The translations under genes and the position numbers were made by a program. A DNA stretch of 64,000 nt from Solicoccozyma terricola. Its lineage: Eukaryota > Basidiomycota > Tremellomycetes > Filobasidiales > Piskurozymaceae. Where the stretch lies: the NCBI GenBank assembly GCA_001600875.1, contig BCLD01000019.1:160948-224947 (forward strand), read 5' to 3'. Of this stretch, positions 49,884-61,560 are shown piece after piece (the stretch's first letter is position 1; the number at the start of each line of letters is the position of its first letter). Below the pieces are notes generated by a model. It worked only from the letters and a program-made list of their open reading frames with translations. It searched no databases and was not told where the DNA came from.

Positions 49884-50095
49884 CTCCGCGTTCCCCTCTC
49901 CCAACCCATTCGCACACTTCCACATTCCTTCCTAACATCCCCCATCCTCCACTTCCTCCTTCTCCCTTCGTCTAACCCACCCTCTCATTATCGCGTATCA
50001 TGTATCGAACGTAACAGGGTCTTCGGCATCCATGGGATGGACATGGACACGGTCATGGTCACGGAGAAGATCATTCATCAACATCAGGTCATTAA
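49338..50095 (+). CDS. Complex I NDUFB2 (AGGG)-like accessory subunit
   Basis: Four exons, 49338-49350, 49497-49587, 49758-49779 and 50018-50095, total 204 nt for a 67-aa protein. It reads MAGPGFHPHAPSFMHRFLAK, one transmembrane segment (LGASMWFFIFYRAR), QDGPALIGLRHPW, then a His/Gly tail (GHGHGHGHGEDHS). The order (short polar start, single helix with WFF and YRA, DGP-LIG-RHPW) matches fungal NDUFB2/AGGG-type subunits of the membrane arm. The gene is mostly intron; introns 2 and 3 hold 14-C and 35-C runs. The family call rests on motif resemblance. Confidence 0.75.
49846..49880 (+). repeat. 35-C run in NDUFB2-like intron 3
   Basis: Uninterrupted C tract on the sense strand between donor GTATGT (49780) and the acceptor at 50016-50017. 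A further 14-C run is in intron 2 (49707-49720). Confidence 0.95.
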
Positions 50096-52934
50096 GATTA
50101 TCCTCATCCTCAACTGATAAGACTTTTTTTACCCCATCAGTAGTTTCCTTCTCTCAAGTGAGAAAACGAAACGAAAACGGGGGGGGGGGGGTCTTTTTGT
50201 ATTTTAAAAACAACCTTTGGGAGGATCGAGATTTATATGAGAATAAAACATGTGGTTGGGAGTTTTCTTAATGGGAAGTGGGGGGGGGGATTTTTCTTTG
50301 TTCTTTTTTTTCCCTTTTTTACGGAGGGTTGATTCTTGAGAACTGGTCCAAGTATCGAAATACATGGGATTTGGATGGGGGTGGGGTGGGGGGATAACGT
50401 TGATCGTTGTGGTGAGGGAGGAAGGAAACAAATGGGACGGTGGATATAGACGGTTGAACAGAGAGGAGTTCGATCATTTTTACAATCAGCTTGGTGCAAG
50501 AGATCCCATGTTGGAGTCTCAAACCAATGCGGAGATGGATCTCCTATCCTATCCGTCAACGTTTGAAGACTTTCCTTTGAAAAAGATCCCTAGCGAAAGG
50601 AACAGGGTATGACGATAGGAGATGGGGAGTTCTAAGTTTCAACAAAGAGTTTTGATTCTATGCACTGCCGATCTTTTCAGTAGACGTCCTGCGGTGCTGG
50701 GAAGGATATCAGATGAGGAGCGAGAGAGTTGCAGCCCCCTTTGGATATACCGCAATGAACCCTGATTATCATGCTATCCCTCTTACACCCGGGGAGTTGG
50801 GACTGAGGGCGGTCTACTTACAGTTCTGCCTCGAGGTCGAGGCTTGGTGTTTTTGCGAGCAACATCGATCAGTGCACAACCCCCCCCCCTTCCCCCCCCC
50901 CCCCTCCTCTTCCTCTCTCTCTGCGTCTTCATTCCTCTCGCTGTCCACTGCAGATCCCCATGAGTCGAGAGAGTGCATGAGAGAGGGATATGGGGGCGTG
51001 GGAAAGGGTCATGTCGATCGTCCTCTTCCATCCGGGTGACTAGCAGGAGGAGGGTAGGAAGACAGTAGGCAATTGTGGGGGTGATGAAGCCATGAAGCCT
51101 GTGTATTCGAGGTCTACCGCTTTGATATCTCAGTTGATATCTCCCCTCAAAGAAGTCTGCCTCATGATCCCAAACATCCAATCCCACTTGGCTTCTGGAT
51201 CAGAACCCATCCGGATCTCTAGCCAAGGTGAGTGGACGTGCGAGGTCCATGGTCGAGGATACGAGTTGAAGAGGATTCAGTGTGGTCCTCTATATCACAT
51301 CCCACAGATCACCACACAACGTCGGTGTCAGAGTCAGAGACGAAGGACCAGCGTTCCCTCCGTCTCATCTCTGTTCGGTGGGTGGACAGTGAAGAGACTT
51401 CGGAATCTAGAGAGATCAGTCTGAACTGGATTCATCCTCCATATTTGCTCGGAAGCTCGTCGTCATCCTTGGACAATATTTGACCAACAACGGGATCGTA
51501 ACGACCCATCGGCAACCATAACAAGTTAGGATAGGTAAAGAGGGTGAGTGTCATACCTTGATATACTGGACTAGAAACACTTTCATCCATCCCTGCTGAT
51601 ATTGCCCCCCTCCCTCCGCCCCTCTCCTCCTCCGCTCCCCTCTTCATCTTATGCTCAGTCTCAATACCATCTCCAGTCCGTCTCACCGACTTGAATCTTT
51701 GGCCCCCAGCTCACCTAGAACCCCTCACGACCCCTGAGAACACACAAGAGCCACATAACAGAGATCCACAGCGAGACAAAGAGGCCGACACAACCTAGAC
51801 AATTAAAACACAATCGGGAATCCCTCAAGAAACGTAAGTGACTTCCTTTCATTATATCATGCCTCATAATCATGACTACCCAGACCACACCTAGGAGTGG
51901 TCCTGTTTTGTTTTCTCTCTTCACATTGATTTGAAGTAGTTACGGCGTGATAACAGGTTAGTTTCTCTTTTTTGGTATCGTACTTGACATCTGGGGACAA
52001 GATCTTGGGGTGGGTCCCTTAATCGAACGGCCGACGGTCGCTACCGCACTTGGTTTCCTTGTTGACAAGGTTGTCGGGGATTTGAGTGAGTGGTTGGGGG
52101 TTTCGACTCGACGTGGTTTATGGTTGAAAAAGAAGGGACAGACAGTTTCTAGCATTAGATTTGTGTGCCCGATGAGAGAGAGAGTACGGTGGACAGTTCG
52201 GGAAACGAAAGAGAACCCCAGATAGAATCTTGAAGTATCCACATTCGGATGCTCATGCTTGGTCATGAAAAATACGTGCTCTTATGAAAGGAGAGGGTAG
52301 TGACCAAGTGTGGGAAATGTAGACATATAAAAAAAAGGCGGATAGGACTGTGGATGCGTTCCTTTGTTGGCGGGGTCGGGAGGTATCGCAATCCTGTGTC
52401 GTATAACGACAGCGACAATTGGCGTGTCGTAATATCGTCCTGCGTACGCTGGGAAGAGGGGCTTCGACGGTTATCAACGGGATTGACTAGGTGTTGGAGA
52501 AGCGACATACCTCTCTCTCTCCCCTATCATACCCTCCTGAAGTTGTCTCCCTTCAACCTATGCTCCGCCCTATGATATCACTATATATCATGACTTGGAA
52601 ATTGGTTCGAGGTGTCTTTGCCACTTGGTACGGGGGATGGTCCCCCTTTGTCATTTTCAAACCGTTATCTAACACTACTGTTACATTCACCTTTGATCAT
52701 TCGAAAGGTGCTGTTGTTTTGTTTGGCAGGTAACATTGTTAACCGAGCCTTGATCGTCTCATAGTTGCTTCAACTTTTACCAACGAAGAAGAACCATAGA
52801 GATTTTTTCGCCACTCGACCACCGCGTTCCTGTCTCGGAGTCAAACAAATCAAGGTCTTTTTGGTCCACCACTCACTACATCCTCTGCAAACCCCTCCCA
52901 CATCACCTACGTCAACTACCTCACCCAGCCCAAG
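50096..52934. other. 2.8 kb region with open fragments but no supported gene
   Basis: Lies between the NDUFB2-like gene and HSF-type gene 2. Plus-strand open stretches at about 50450-50607 (EEFDHFYNQLGARDP), 50680-51039 (MNPDYHAIPLTPGELGLRAV) and 51170-51483 (GEWTCEVHGRGYELKRIQCG; ISLNWIHPPYLLGS) look protein-like, but I could not join them with canonical splice sites in one frame. They may be a decayed or rapidly evolving gene, or chance. The last kilobase should hold the HSF promoter. G/C homopolymers occur at 50180-50191 and 50881-50904. Confidence 0.35.
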
Positions 52935-55535
52935 ATGGACCCATTCCCAACGGGTGAGGACATTTCAGAATTCGTCAAATGCATGGAGGAGAATCTGAAC
53001 ATGTCCCTGAATCTTCATACAGGAGGTGTTCCCGGAGACTACCAGACCCCTTACGCGCCACAACCAGAACCAGAAGAGACTTGCCTGTTTGGGCACGAGA
53101 ATGGTTGGCAGACTCGAGCGGGATCCGGAGTTGGTTCTGGAGCGACTACGAATGTGAACAGCACGACTACGTCCGGTCAATCCACTCCGTTCAGTTATCC
53201 TTGTACGCCGTTAGGTTATAGTCTTCCAAGGAGAGATCACACGTACGAATCGGTGATGACCAGCGACTTGACGGCTCATCAATCGATGCCAATTTTCTCC
53301 CCACAACTCCCAGCATACGGCGCATCTCTGTTTGGTTTTAGCTCTGCACCTCATCTTTTAGACGGAGATCGAACGAAGACGCCGGAGGTGAGGGGCGAGG
53401 AGAGGAAAATGGTTCTCTCTCCTGCACTAACGAAGAAGGGCAAGCCGATCAAGCAAACGCGGAGACCTAATCGTGTCAACTCAATGGACTTGCCAGTAAC
53501 TACAGGGGGTCATGATGTGACATCGCCAGAGAGGGGTAGGAGTTCTCTTTCAAGAAGGTTATCGGCGAAGAGTAGTCATCAGAGGGATGAGAGCAGGAAG
53601 AGTGCCACGTTCTTAACAAAGTTATATCAGTGAGCAGATGGATATTCACATGCCTAATCCGTACAGTTGCTCACATCACGCGACTGTCTCCTACAGAGTC
53701 CTGTCAGTCATTCTTCCCTTGCAAAGGTGGGGTCTAAGGCTGATCTTTCTCCCCTTTTCCCAGCGAGACTCCAGAATACAATGACGTACGTATCGACACT
53801 GTGGGCTCTTCTACACTCAGCTCACTCTCTCTCCTTACCCCTGTAGATGATTCGGTGGGATGCCAGCGGCAGTAAGATCATCATCGATAACCCTGCGGAG
53901 CTGGAGGTCAAGGTCCTCCCACTCGTATACAAGCAGACCCGATTTGCAAGCTTCAGTCGACAGCTTAACGTGAGTTGCTAATCACCTTACCAGCTCAGAG
54001 TATAGCTGACCATGATTACGTTGGGCATTAAGATCTACGGATTCATGAGGGAGGTGAGACAAGGTCGTCGACAAGTCTCCACCGTTCCGGAATCCGGTGA
54101 GACCGGCAAAGAGGTGACAGAACATGATGCTAGCCAATGGAGTAAGTGAGAACGATTCCATCATTCCCGTCCTGTCCCGCTGATTTTCCCCTCCATCATT
54201 GCAGGCCACCTGTCTCTGAACCGAGGGTCACATCCAGACGAGTTGGTCAACTACAAACGCCGAGTCCCTCCCCGCCTGAACGTCCGCAAACCATCGGTAA
54301 CAGAGGCTGCGAAGGATGACCTTGAAAGTAACGGAATACTAAGTGCAGACTGCACTCTGCCGCATACCGCCCCAGCATGCTCTGTTTCCAATCCGACATC
54401 TGGACAGATCTTCTCTAGGGTGGGAAAGATTACTGGCACGCTTCCAATGCCTCGCAGAGTGTCCGATACGGAATATGCCAGTGGTACGAGGACTTCTTAT
54501 CCGGTGCCCCCTTATGCCAGTGGACCAGCGTTGTCCACTTGTCTATCCACGTCCAATGGATTCCCGAACGACGATCCACCCACATCACCCGCTCAGCTGA
54601 ACTACATCGGGGTAGAAAGTCGTCGAATGGCGTGCTGGAACGATAAACATGCCAAGGAGGCTGCAGGGAGTCAGACTGGAAGATCGCCCATCCCATTTGT
54701 TCAGCAATTCTCGACGCCGGCATCCACGTTCAACGATCTCAGCCATAATGCAGATGGCTTCGGGTCATCGAACGGCAGCGATATGACTGGTTCTAAAGGC
54801 TCGCGGGGCCAAGGTATCACTTCAGTCCCTCCTGTCACCGAAAGCACGCCAGTACGGTTCAATCAGACCTTCGGCCCAACGAGCATGAGTGGAATTCGCC
54901 AGACGAACCTACCCGCCATCACATATCTCACTCATGAGTTGGACCATCGTTCCTCGAACCAAGTTCATAACAACGTTGTCTCGTGGCCGCCGTACCCTTG
55001 GCCGCGCGCATCTTCGTCTCCTCAAGTACACGCCACCGAGGATGGTTACGTCGCCTCGATGCCGAACTTCCCGCACAGGACCATTCCAAATCCTTTCCCG
55101 GGGAGGGCCTCCCCAGTCACCCCATCGCCCGACCCGTCGATTATGGGAGTTGACTCGTCCAATCTACAGACCGCGTGGTTGTCAGGCGGTCAACCACCGC
55201 TTTATATGCAAAGGCCTAGAGATATGACGCTTGCGAACGGGCTCTCAGTACACTGGCAGCGATCTCATCCTGGTTTGCGCAACGCCGATGTCTGGCAGTC
55301 GATTCCGTACCCCTTCACCAGGCCAGGATATACCGCCAATGGACCGTTGTTGCCTCTTCAGCCCGGCTTCAGACTGGACAGCCCTGAACTCAGCCTGAAT
55401 AGCCAAGCATTATGTGATGCAGGTGCTTTGACCGAGAACGAAGTACATTTTCAGCGGGACGATGCAGCACGGATCCACGACGATTTGCACGACGAGTTCA
55501 TCAAGGACCCGGACCGAATGGATTCGGAAGGGTGA
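52935..55535 (+). CDS. HSF-type DNA-binding transcription factor 2
   Basis: Second heat-shock-factor-fold regulator. Exons 52935-53629, 53697-53702 (6 nt), 53764-53785, 53847-53969, 54033-54141 and 54205-55535 total 2286 nt, giving 761 aa. Residues 1-225 are disordered and Ser/Pro-rich with basic KKGKPIKQTRRPNR. The DNA-binding domain reads SATFLTKLYQVLETPEYND, MIRWDASGSKIIIDNPAELE, VKVLPLVYKQTRFASFSRQL and NIYGFMREV, with HSF spacing. A linker with NYKRRVPPRLNVRKPS follows, then a long Pro/Ser/Asn-rich C-terminal region likely to act in regulation. The intron after RQLN is phase 0 here, unlike in the paralogue at 31118. No clear trimerisation coiled coil. Confidence 0.88.
53697..53702 (+). 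other. Candidate 6-nt microexon in HSF-type gene 2
   Basis: AGTCCT between acceptor CTACAG (53696) and donor GTCAGT (53703). It supplies Q-V-L of KLYQVLETPEYND and keeps HSF spacing. Flanking introns are 67 and 61 nt. An alternative donor (GTGGGG near 53727) would make a 30-nt exon but leave an intron of only about 37 nt. Confidence 0.6.
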
Positions 55536-55845
55536 TGCGAGCGTAGCTGGAAGGGAGAAGAGAACATGACGTCGGATGCAAACTGAAGAGGCAAGAAGGC
55601 GCCCGGAGGCGAGGAGTAAATGATGACGGCAGTTTCGGTTATTTGTTGCTGCAAGGCTCATGTATGTATACCTTGGCTAGCTTGATTCATCGCTTATCTG
55701 TATCGCGGGCAAAGTTGACTCCTGCCTAAAGTGCTGTCATGTGCCGAAGTCTAAACGGCCTGGCTCTTGGACTTGAATAGTGGCATGACATTGTTTATTG
55801 CAGACTCCCGTACAGATGTGTCGCTAGCCCTTGAATTTCTGTGTC
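55536..55845. other. Convergent intergenic region
   Basis: About 310 bp between HSF-type gene 2 (+) and hexokinase (-); 3' UTRs only. Confidence 0.45.
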
Positions 55846-58548
55846 TTAGATCTTGTGTTGTGCTTTGAGATCGACTACCGTTGGCACGACCGAGTCTACT
55901 TCGGGGTGAGTATCCTTCGTCTGTGCCTTCTTCGCCTGTAACGCACAGAGCGCGGCTGTGGCGAGGGGAATTAGAGGACGAACCACAATGTCAAACTGCT
56001 CGCTGATCGTTGCTCACCTCCCACACCACTTCCATCCTTAGCGAGACCCATCTTGATTCTTTGCTCGCCCTCAACTCCTAGAACCTCTCGCAAAGCTGCC
56101 CTCATCCTGGCCTCAAAGTTGGGAAGGAATTCCGCGACACTGTGTAGCCGGTCATGCTTCATCAGCCTTTGGGATCCGCCGCCGATCAATACCTCCACGA
56201 CTCACGTTCCATCCAATCCGACGTCGATAGGATCATTCGGCCCAACGACCGCAGTCTTACCCTGGGTGTGAAGGACGACTGCTGCAATTGCGCAAGCTGC
56301 AAGCGCCGCAGCACGAGTGGCGACGACTCGACAAGCCCATTTGACCAGCATAACGTCGCTCTCCTTGACGATCTCCCGCGGGATGCCAACTTCCTTGGCT
56401 AAGACCTTGACGACGTCCTCCGAGTTCTGGCTGTTCTCGATAGCGGAGACTAGTGCGGTGTCGAAGCCGTAGTGGGTATTGAGAGCTGGTGATGAGTGAC
56501 CATCGAACAGGATCGATAGGTCGATCAGGTGGAGGAGGATGTTGCGGACGATCTCTCCGAGGTCTTTCGGGAGGTCACCGGTCGGTCATCAGATGGATTG
56601 AACGCACTCTTCTCATCGGAGTCCACTCACACATGCCAGAAACCATCTTCTCGAAGGCTTGCTTGCGGCTGCACAGGCACGGTCCGCAGGGTTCAATACA
56701 GGTACACGGGCGCGTTCACGCACGCCAATCGAAAACTCACGGATTGATGCTCTCCCTGTCTAGCTTATTATCAAACATTGAAACCGGCAAGACCTTTCGC
56801 TGTAACCCATCACGAACGAAAAAGGCGTGAATAACAAGACATCTTGCCTGAACTCCTCTATTCTCTACTCACCCCGTTATCCAACGCTCCCCATTCAGTA
56901 TTGACCACCATATAATCACCACCCATCTTCCCACCCTTCATAGCCTCATTGATAGCCTCAGGCCCGAGCTTGGTGACTGTTTTAACGTGATCGATGTAAG
57001 CACCGTTGGTTCCAGTTCCAAAGATGGCACCGATGAGAGCTGGTCCTGATTCATACGATCGTGAGAGGAGAGTTCCGACGGTCTACAAAAACGTCGTGAA
57101 TAATTCTTATCAGCAAAGCACAGCGCCTGGACACAAACGGTCGTGGTTTCATCAACTCACGTCGTTGACCAAAGCACTACACTTGACATGAATATGCTTC
57201 TTGTCCAACGAATCTTGCAACAACTTGACAACATCATGTCCAATCGCATTCTTCGCTGCAAATCCTTTCGTCCAAGTGAGTAGTTTACCTTGATCCAAAG
57301 CGGTTTGCTCGACCGGGAAACTGAAGAACCGTAATGTAGGGATATAACATCAGCAGTGCGTTCACTCCTCTTAATCAGTTGAATGGCAAGGTTTACCTAA
57401 AAGTGAACCCAAGGTGAACTACTTCACCAGCAGGCATATCCGATCCCACTTCTGTCATGAAAGCATCCACTGAATCCGCAATGTAGTCTACGAGCCAAGA
57501 AGATCCCCAAGAACTTCTCAATACACACTTTACACTGATAACGAAAGGAAAAACAAAACTGCGGGACTCACCGAACAATTCGCTAGCTTCTCCGTTCTTC
57601 AAGTCAGAAGATACCTTGTATTTTTGCTGCTTGACTTCGAATTTATGATTCCCTAGGAGTTTGACTTCACATACTCGGCTGTTTCGAGTGTGTAATAACA
57701 GGGGAAAAAAAAGGTAAGAAGAAAAAGAAAAAACCCCCGTGGAAAAGGTAGATTGGAAGAGGATGTGTTGAAGCAAATAGTTCGGTCAGCGTTCAATCTC
57801 ATTGACACAGTATCACGTCCAAGCCCGAAACCCCGTCACTCTTATCCCGTCATCACCAATAACACCATCACACCTAACCCATTCGCGTCCTCTCCTTCGT
57901 CCAGAAAAGAAAAAGAGACAAAGGGAGAGACGTATCGAATGACCTCGGGTGGTAGGTTGATAACAATCCCAATGATTGTATCCGAACGGGTTCCCACCGC
58001 CCACAAGATCGTTTCAAAGATCGTTGACGTGGGGTGGGGAAGGTGTATCGCCAATGGAATGGCGGAAGGTAATCGGAAACAAGTTCCTCTGAAAGTGATG
58101 GCGTAAGACTTACAGGTTGGTACCGCCAAGATCAAGGGCGAGGAAAGTTCTGCAATGGAGGAATAGAGAGAGTGGTTGGAATGATTCAAGTCAGTTGAAG
58201 GCTGTTCAAATCCAAACGAGTAGAACCAGTTTATTCCAGATGCCCTATTTCCAGTGACGTTTTTCGTTTTCTAAATTTCCCCATTCCGAACCAAATTCTA
58301 ATTCCTTCCTTATGCTGACATTCCCATTGAAAAACCCCCCCACGACCAACTCACCCGACTTCAGTACCATCCGGCACACCCGTTACGAAACTAGGCACCA
58401 TAGCCACATCACAACCATATTTGTTCAACCCTTGATGAAGTTCTTGATGAAACTGATCTACGATTTCTTTGAGATGAGCAGGAGTGAGTAGGAATTGAGG
58501 TTCAAGGGATGAGATGACGGATTGAGGTGAGATTGGTGTTGGAGGCAT
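55846..58548 (-). CDS. HXK1: Hexokinase
   Basis: Phosphorylates glucose/fructose at the start of glycolysis. Starts MPPTPISPQSVISSLE. The small domain has MVPSFVTGVPDGTEVG and the ATP-binding LALDLGGTNLRVCEV; then LGFTFSFPVEQTALDQG and TWTKGF (sugar site), SALVNDTVGTLLS (catalytic Asp), GAIFGTGTNGAYID, VNTEWGALDN, and the ADP-binding C-lobe with VGLDGTVIEYFPNF. The last exon adds AALCALQAKKAQTK and a tail ending KAQHKI (TAA 55848-55846). Many introns. Total length appears near the usual 480-500 aa. The symbol is nominal; I cannot tell a HXK1 from a HXK2 orthologue, and a glucokinase is less likely. Confidence 0.93.
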
Positions 58549-58973
58549 TGTTGGTTGTGGTGATGAAATGTGTATGTGTGTATATGTGAGTGTGGTGTGG
58601 TGGGTGTTGGTTCGGGTTTGGATTGATATTGCAAGGTGCCCCTGACGTTCGATTTAATTAGCCTAGCAGGATAAATGGAAAAACGAGGTTAGGAAGGATG
58701 CAAGATATTGCAGGGGACGCGGTAATTTCTGGAGGGGAGGGATGAAAGGGGATGGAGATGGTAGGTGTGTGTGGGGTGTTTGCTGGATGCGGCGGTGGTG
58801 GTGGACAGGGGAGGAGCAAGCCTGATGGTGGATGAAGTGCTCTATGGAGACGAGAAAGAATCCTGGGCCGACACCCAATCCATTGGCCAACCATCTCATA
58901 ATCCGTTAGCCCGGGTGACGTATGAATTTATATCACGTGACTCGGAATTATCGAACATTCAACACATTCACAT

Positions 58974-59055
<82 letters not shown>

Positions 59056-59092
59056 ACCCCCCCCCCCCCCCCCCCCCCTGCACCCGCATTCG
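58549..59092. promoter_or_regulatory. Hexokinase upstream region
   Basis: Between the hexokinase start (-) and the MFS stop (-). It should contain the hexokinase promoter. A GT-rich stretch lies at about 58565-58620. The distal part is a C tract. Confidence 0.5.
58975..59078 (+). repeat. 104-nt C tract, longest homopolymer in the window
   Basis: Eighty-one C (58975-59055), one A (59056), twenty-two C (59057-59078). It ends 14 bp from the MFS stop codon (59093-59095), so on that gene's strand a G tract begins in the 3' UTR right after the stop. Confidence 0.95.
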
Positions 59093-61560
59093 TCATTCCC
59101 TCTTCACCCTCTTTGGCACAATCCACCACATAATCAAACACCCTGCTACCATCGCAACCACTACAGGCTGCAACACCTTGACTCCGTATCGACTTGCGAG
59201 TGCTCCCGTTAGGAATGGGAATAGGCATGAGCCAGCTGAGCCTACCCCAGCGACTAGGCCTATGATACCAGAAACTAGCGATGGGGCGAATGAGCGAGCG
59301 CACCTGATAGGAGACTAGGTTTTAGCTATCCAGCTGGAAACAAAGCTTGGAGGAAGTGTATCCGGCGACCTCGAGGGGAAATGCAGGATGCAGTTATTTT
59401 TCGTAACTGTAACGAATCTTTCACCGACCCGTCCTCCCCCGCCAACCCTTGTATCCCACCCTTGTAATCGTCTTATCGAAAAAATGACAATCCATGCCAA
59501 CTCACCAATTCATGCACAATGGATAAATGGGACCCAAGAAAACCCCCATGATACAGACTGCAACAGCGTTTGCGATAAGGTTCGGTACGAACCATACGAT
59601 GAATTCAAATGCCAAGCAGCATAAAAGGCTAGGTAGGGGAGAGAAATATATTCGCAAGTCAGGACAGGACGAAAGAAGTCAGGTTGAAAATTCTATCAAT
59701 GTCTATTGATAGCAGTGTGCTTACTAGATGTAAATGGCCCACACATCGCCCAACTTTTCCCAAAATCCAACGAAATCGATCAGCTTCTCATGCCGAATCC
59801 AGCGTCGCCGACTTCCCACTCAAATCCCCTCATTTCAACACGTCCACAACCTCCCCTTACAAACTCACCTTCTTATTCAGAGGAATCAACACCAATCTAC
59901 CTACAGTCAATCCTCCATAAAAACCAGTCGAGATGTATCCAGATGTTGCGGTACCTGAGCGGTATTCGATGATGTATGATACTATCCAGCCACCTGTCGT
60001 AAAGGGGAATTGAGAATGAGGTGGAGAACGTGATGGTCAGGATGATAACATGAGATGATGTTCGTAAGCAGGGATAGGAGTATGCGTACCGATAGTGACC
60101 TAGTGGCATCAGGAATACCCCCAATCAGTGGTCCATATATCAACACGTTGAACGATCGAAATATCGCAATTCACCACCCACCTCCAAACCGACATATAAT
60201 AACAAGAACACCGCAAGGCAATATACCCTCTTATCTCTCAAGATCCTCTTGAATTTTTTCCCTGAATTTTCATCGTTTGAAATGACCGGAACACCCTCTT
60301 CCACCTTACTCAAACGAGGATTCCCAATCACGCTCATCTCCATATTTACTCCATCCTCGTTCCTTTGTACACCTCCGCCACCCTGCAATTCAATTTGTCC
60401 CTCTCTCTCCTTTGCTTGCCTCTTCAACATTTTTTTCTCTTCTCTTCCCATTTCACCTTTCCACGATCCATCACCACCTACTAATTCTTCCGTCCTCTTG
60501 AATCGGAAGACGAATACGAGGAGGATGAAGTTGGATATTGCGAGACAGAGTGATACTATGTAGTAGTGGTAGAAACGGTGGATGTGAGTGACGAAGAGGG
60601 TAGCTACAAGTGGAGCTGTTGTTGCACCGATACCTGTACGTGACGCAGATAACAGATAACATTAGTTCGTGACCCTTGGCGACTGGTGGTGATGGTGGTG
60701 GTGGTGATCATAAAAATGTAGAAAACCCCCCACCCACCATAAGCAGCATGTAAAAACTGCATCCTCATCTCAGGATTTTCAAACCTATTAACAATTGAAT
60801 TCGTCTGAGCGTCTTGCCATGATGTCCCAAATCCAATGATCAAGAATGATATCGCGAATACTGGGAAAGGGGGATACCAGAATTGTAATGCGTAGCCAAT
60901 GATTTGACAGACTGAAGCGATGACTACGACCTGTGGGGAGTGGGGTAAGGTTGAAATTTGGAGTACATGGTCAGGGGGTGGGATGGCGGGGTACTTGCCT
61001 TGCCGAAGCCTAGTCTGTCGGTGGCGACGAGGTTCAGAATACCAGCGCTTGCAAAGCCAATAAAGCCAGTGATGAATATCATTGAAACTGCGACGAGTTG
61101 TGGTCGGGTTAGATCACACTGGTCCGAACGAACGGATCCGATTGAACCCCGCCGTCCTAGTCTCACTCATGGTGTAATTAACCTGGTAGGCGATTCAAGT
61201 CAGCTGGAGAATCATCACACAAGGACTTTGATACCACATATTCACCTTGAAAAGTACCTGTAATGATGGAATCAATGGTCCAGCCGATCCATCCTGCCAT
61301 CCGGCAATAAACATCGACCAGCAAACACATATCATATACACCAGTTCGTTGCGTTTAGTGAGAATGATTGGCTGTTCTTCCTTCGTCTCACGTCGAACAT
61401 CTTGAGATCGAGACCACCCTGATGGATTCTTGCTACTAGTCTGGCTTGATCTACGGATTTGACTTGTGGTATCTTCTTTTATAGAGGGCGTTTGTACAAT
61501 CTCGTCGTTTTGGTGTAGTTGATGTTGACTATTGTTCTGTGACTTGTTCTCGAACGACAT
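59093..61560 (-). CDS. Major facilitator superfamily transporter
   Basis: Multi-exon membrane transporter. Starts MSFENKSQNNSQHQLHQNDE with a polar cytosolic tail, then helices with ELVYMICVCWSMFIAGWQDG, ITGFIGFASAGILNLVATDR, VSFLIIGFGTSWQDAQTNS-like sequence and FLHAAYG. A central loop (KRQAKEREGQIELQG) separates the two halves. The second half has LAVFLLLYVGLEVGGE, IEYRSGTATSGYISTGFYGG, GRLVLIPLN, ANAVAVSIMGVFLGPIYPLC, and the end IMWWIVPKRVKRE. Paired halves of about six helices fit the MFS fold; GLEVGGE resembles the fucose-permease/Bsc6-like branch of fungal MFS, but substrate is unknown. Confidence 0.85.

Noticed and set aside
58765..59303. Open frames through the long C tract (poly-Pro or poly-Gly)
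   Set aside because: Produced by the homopolymer; MFS last exon and hexokinase promoter explain the region.
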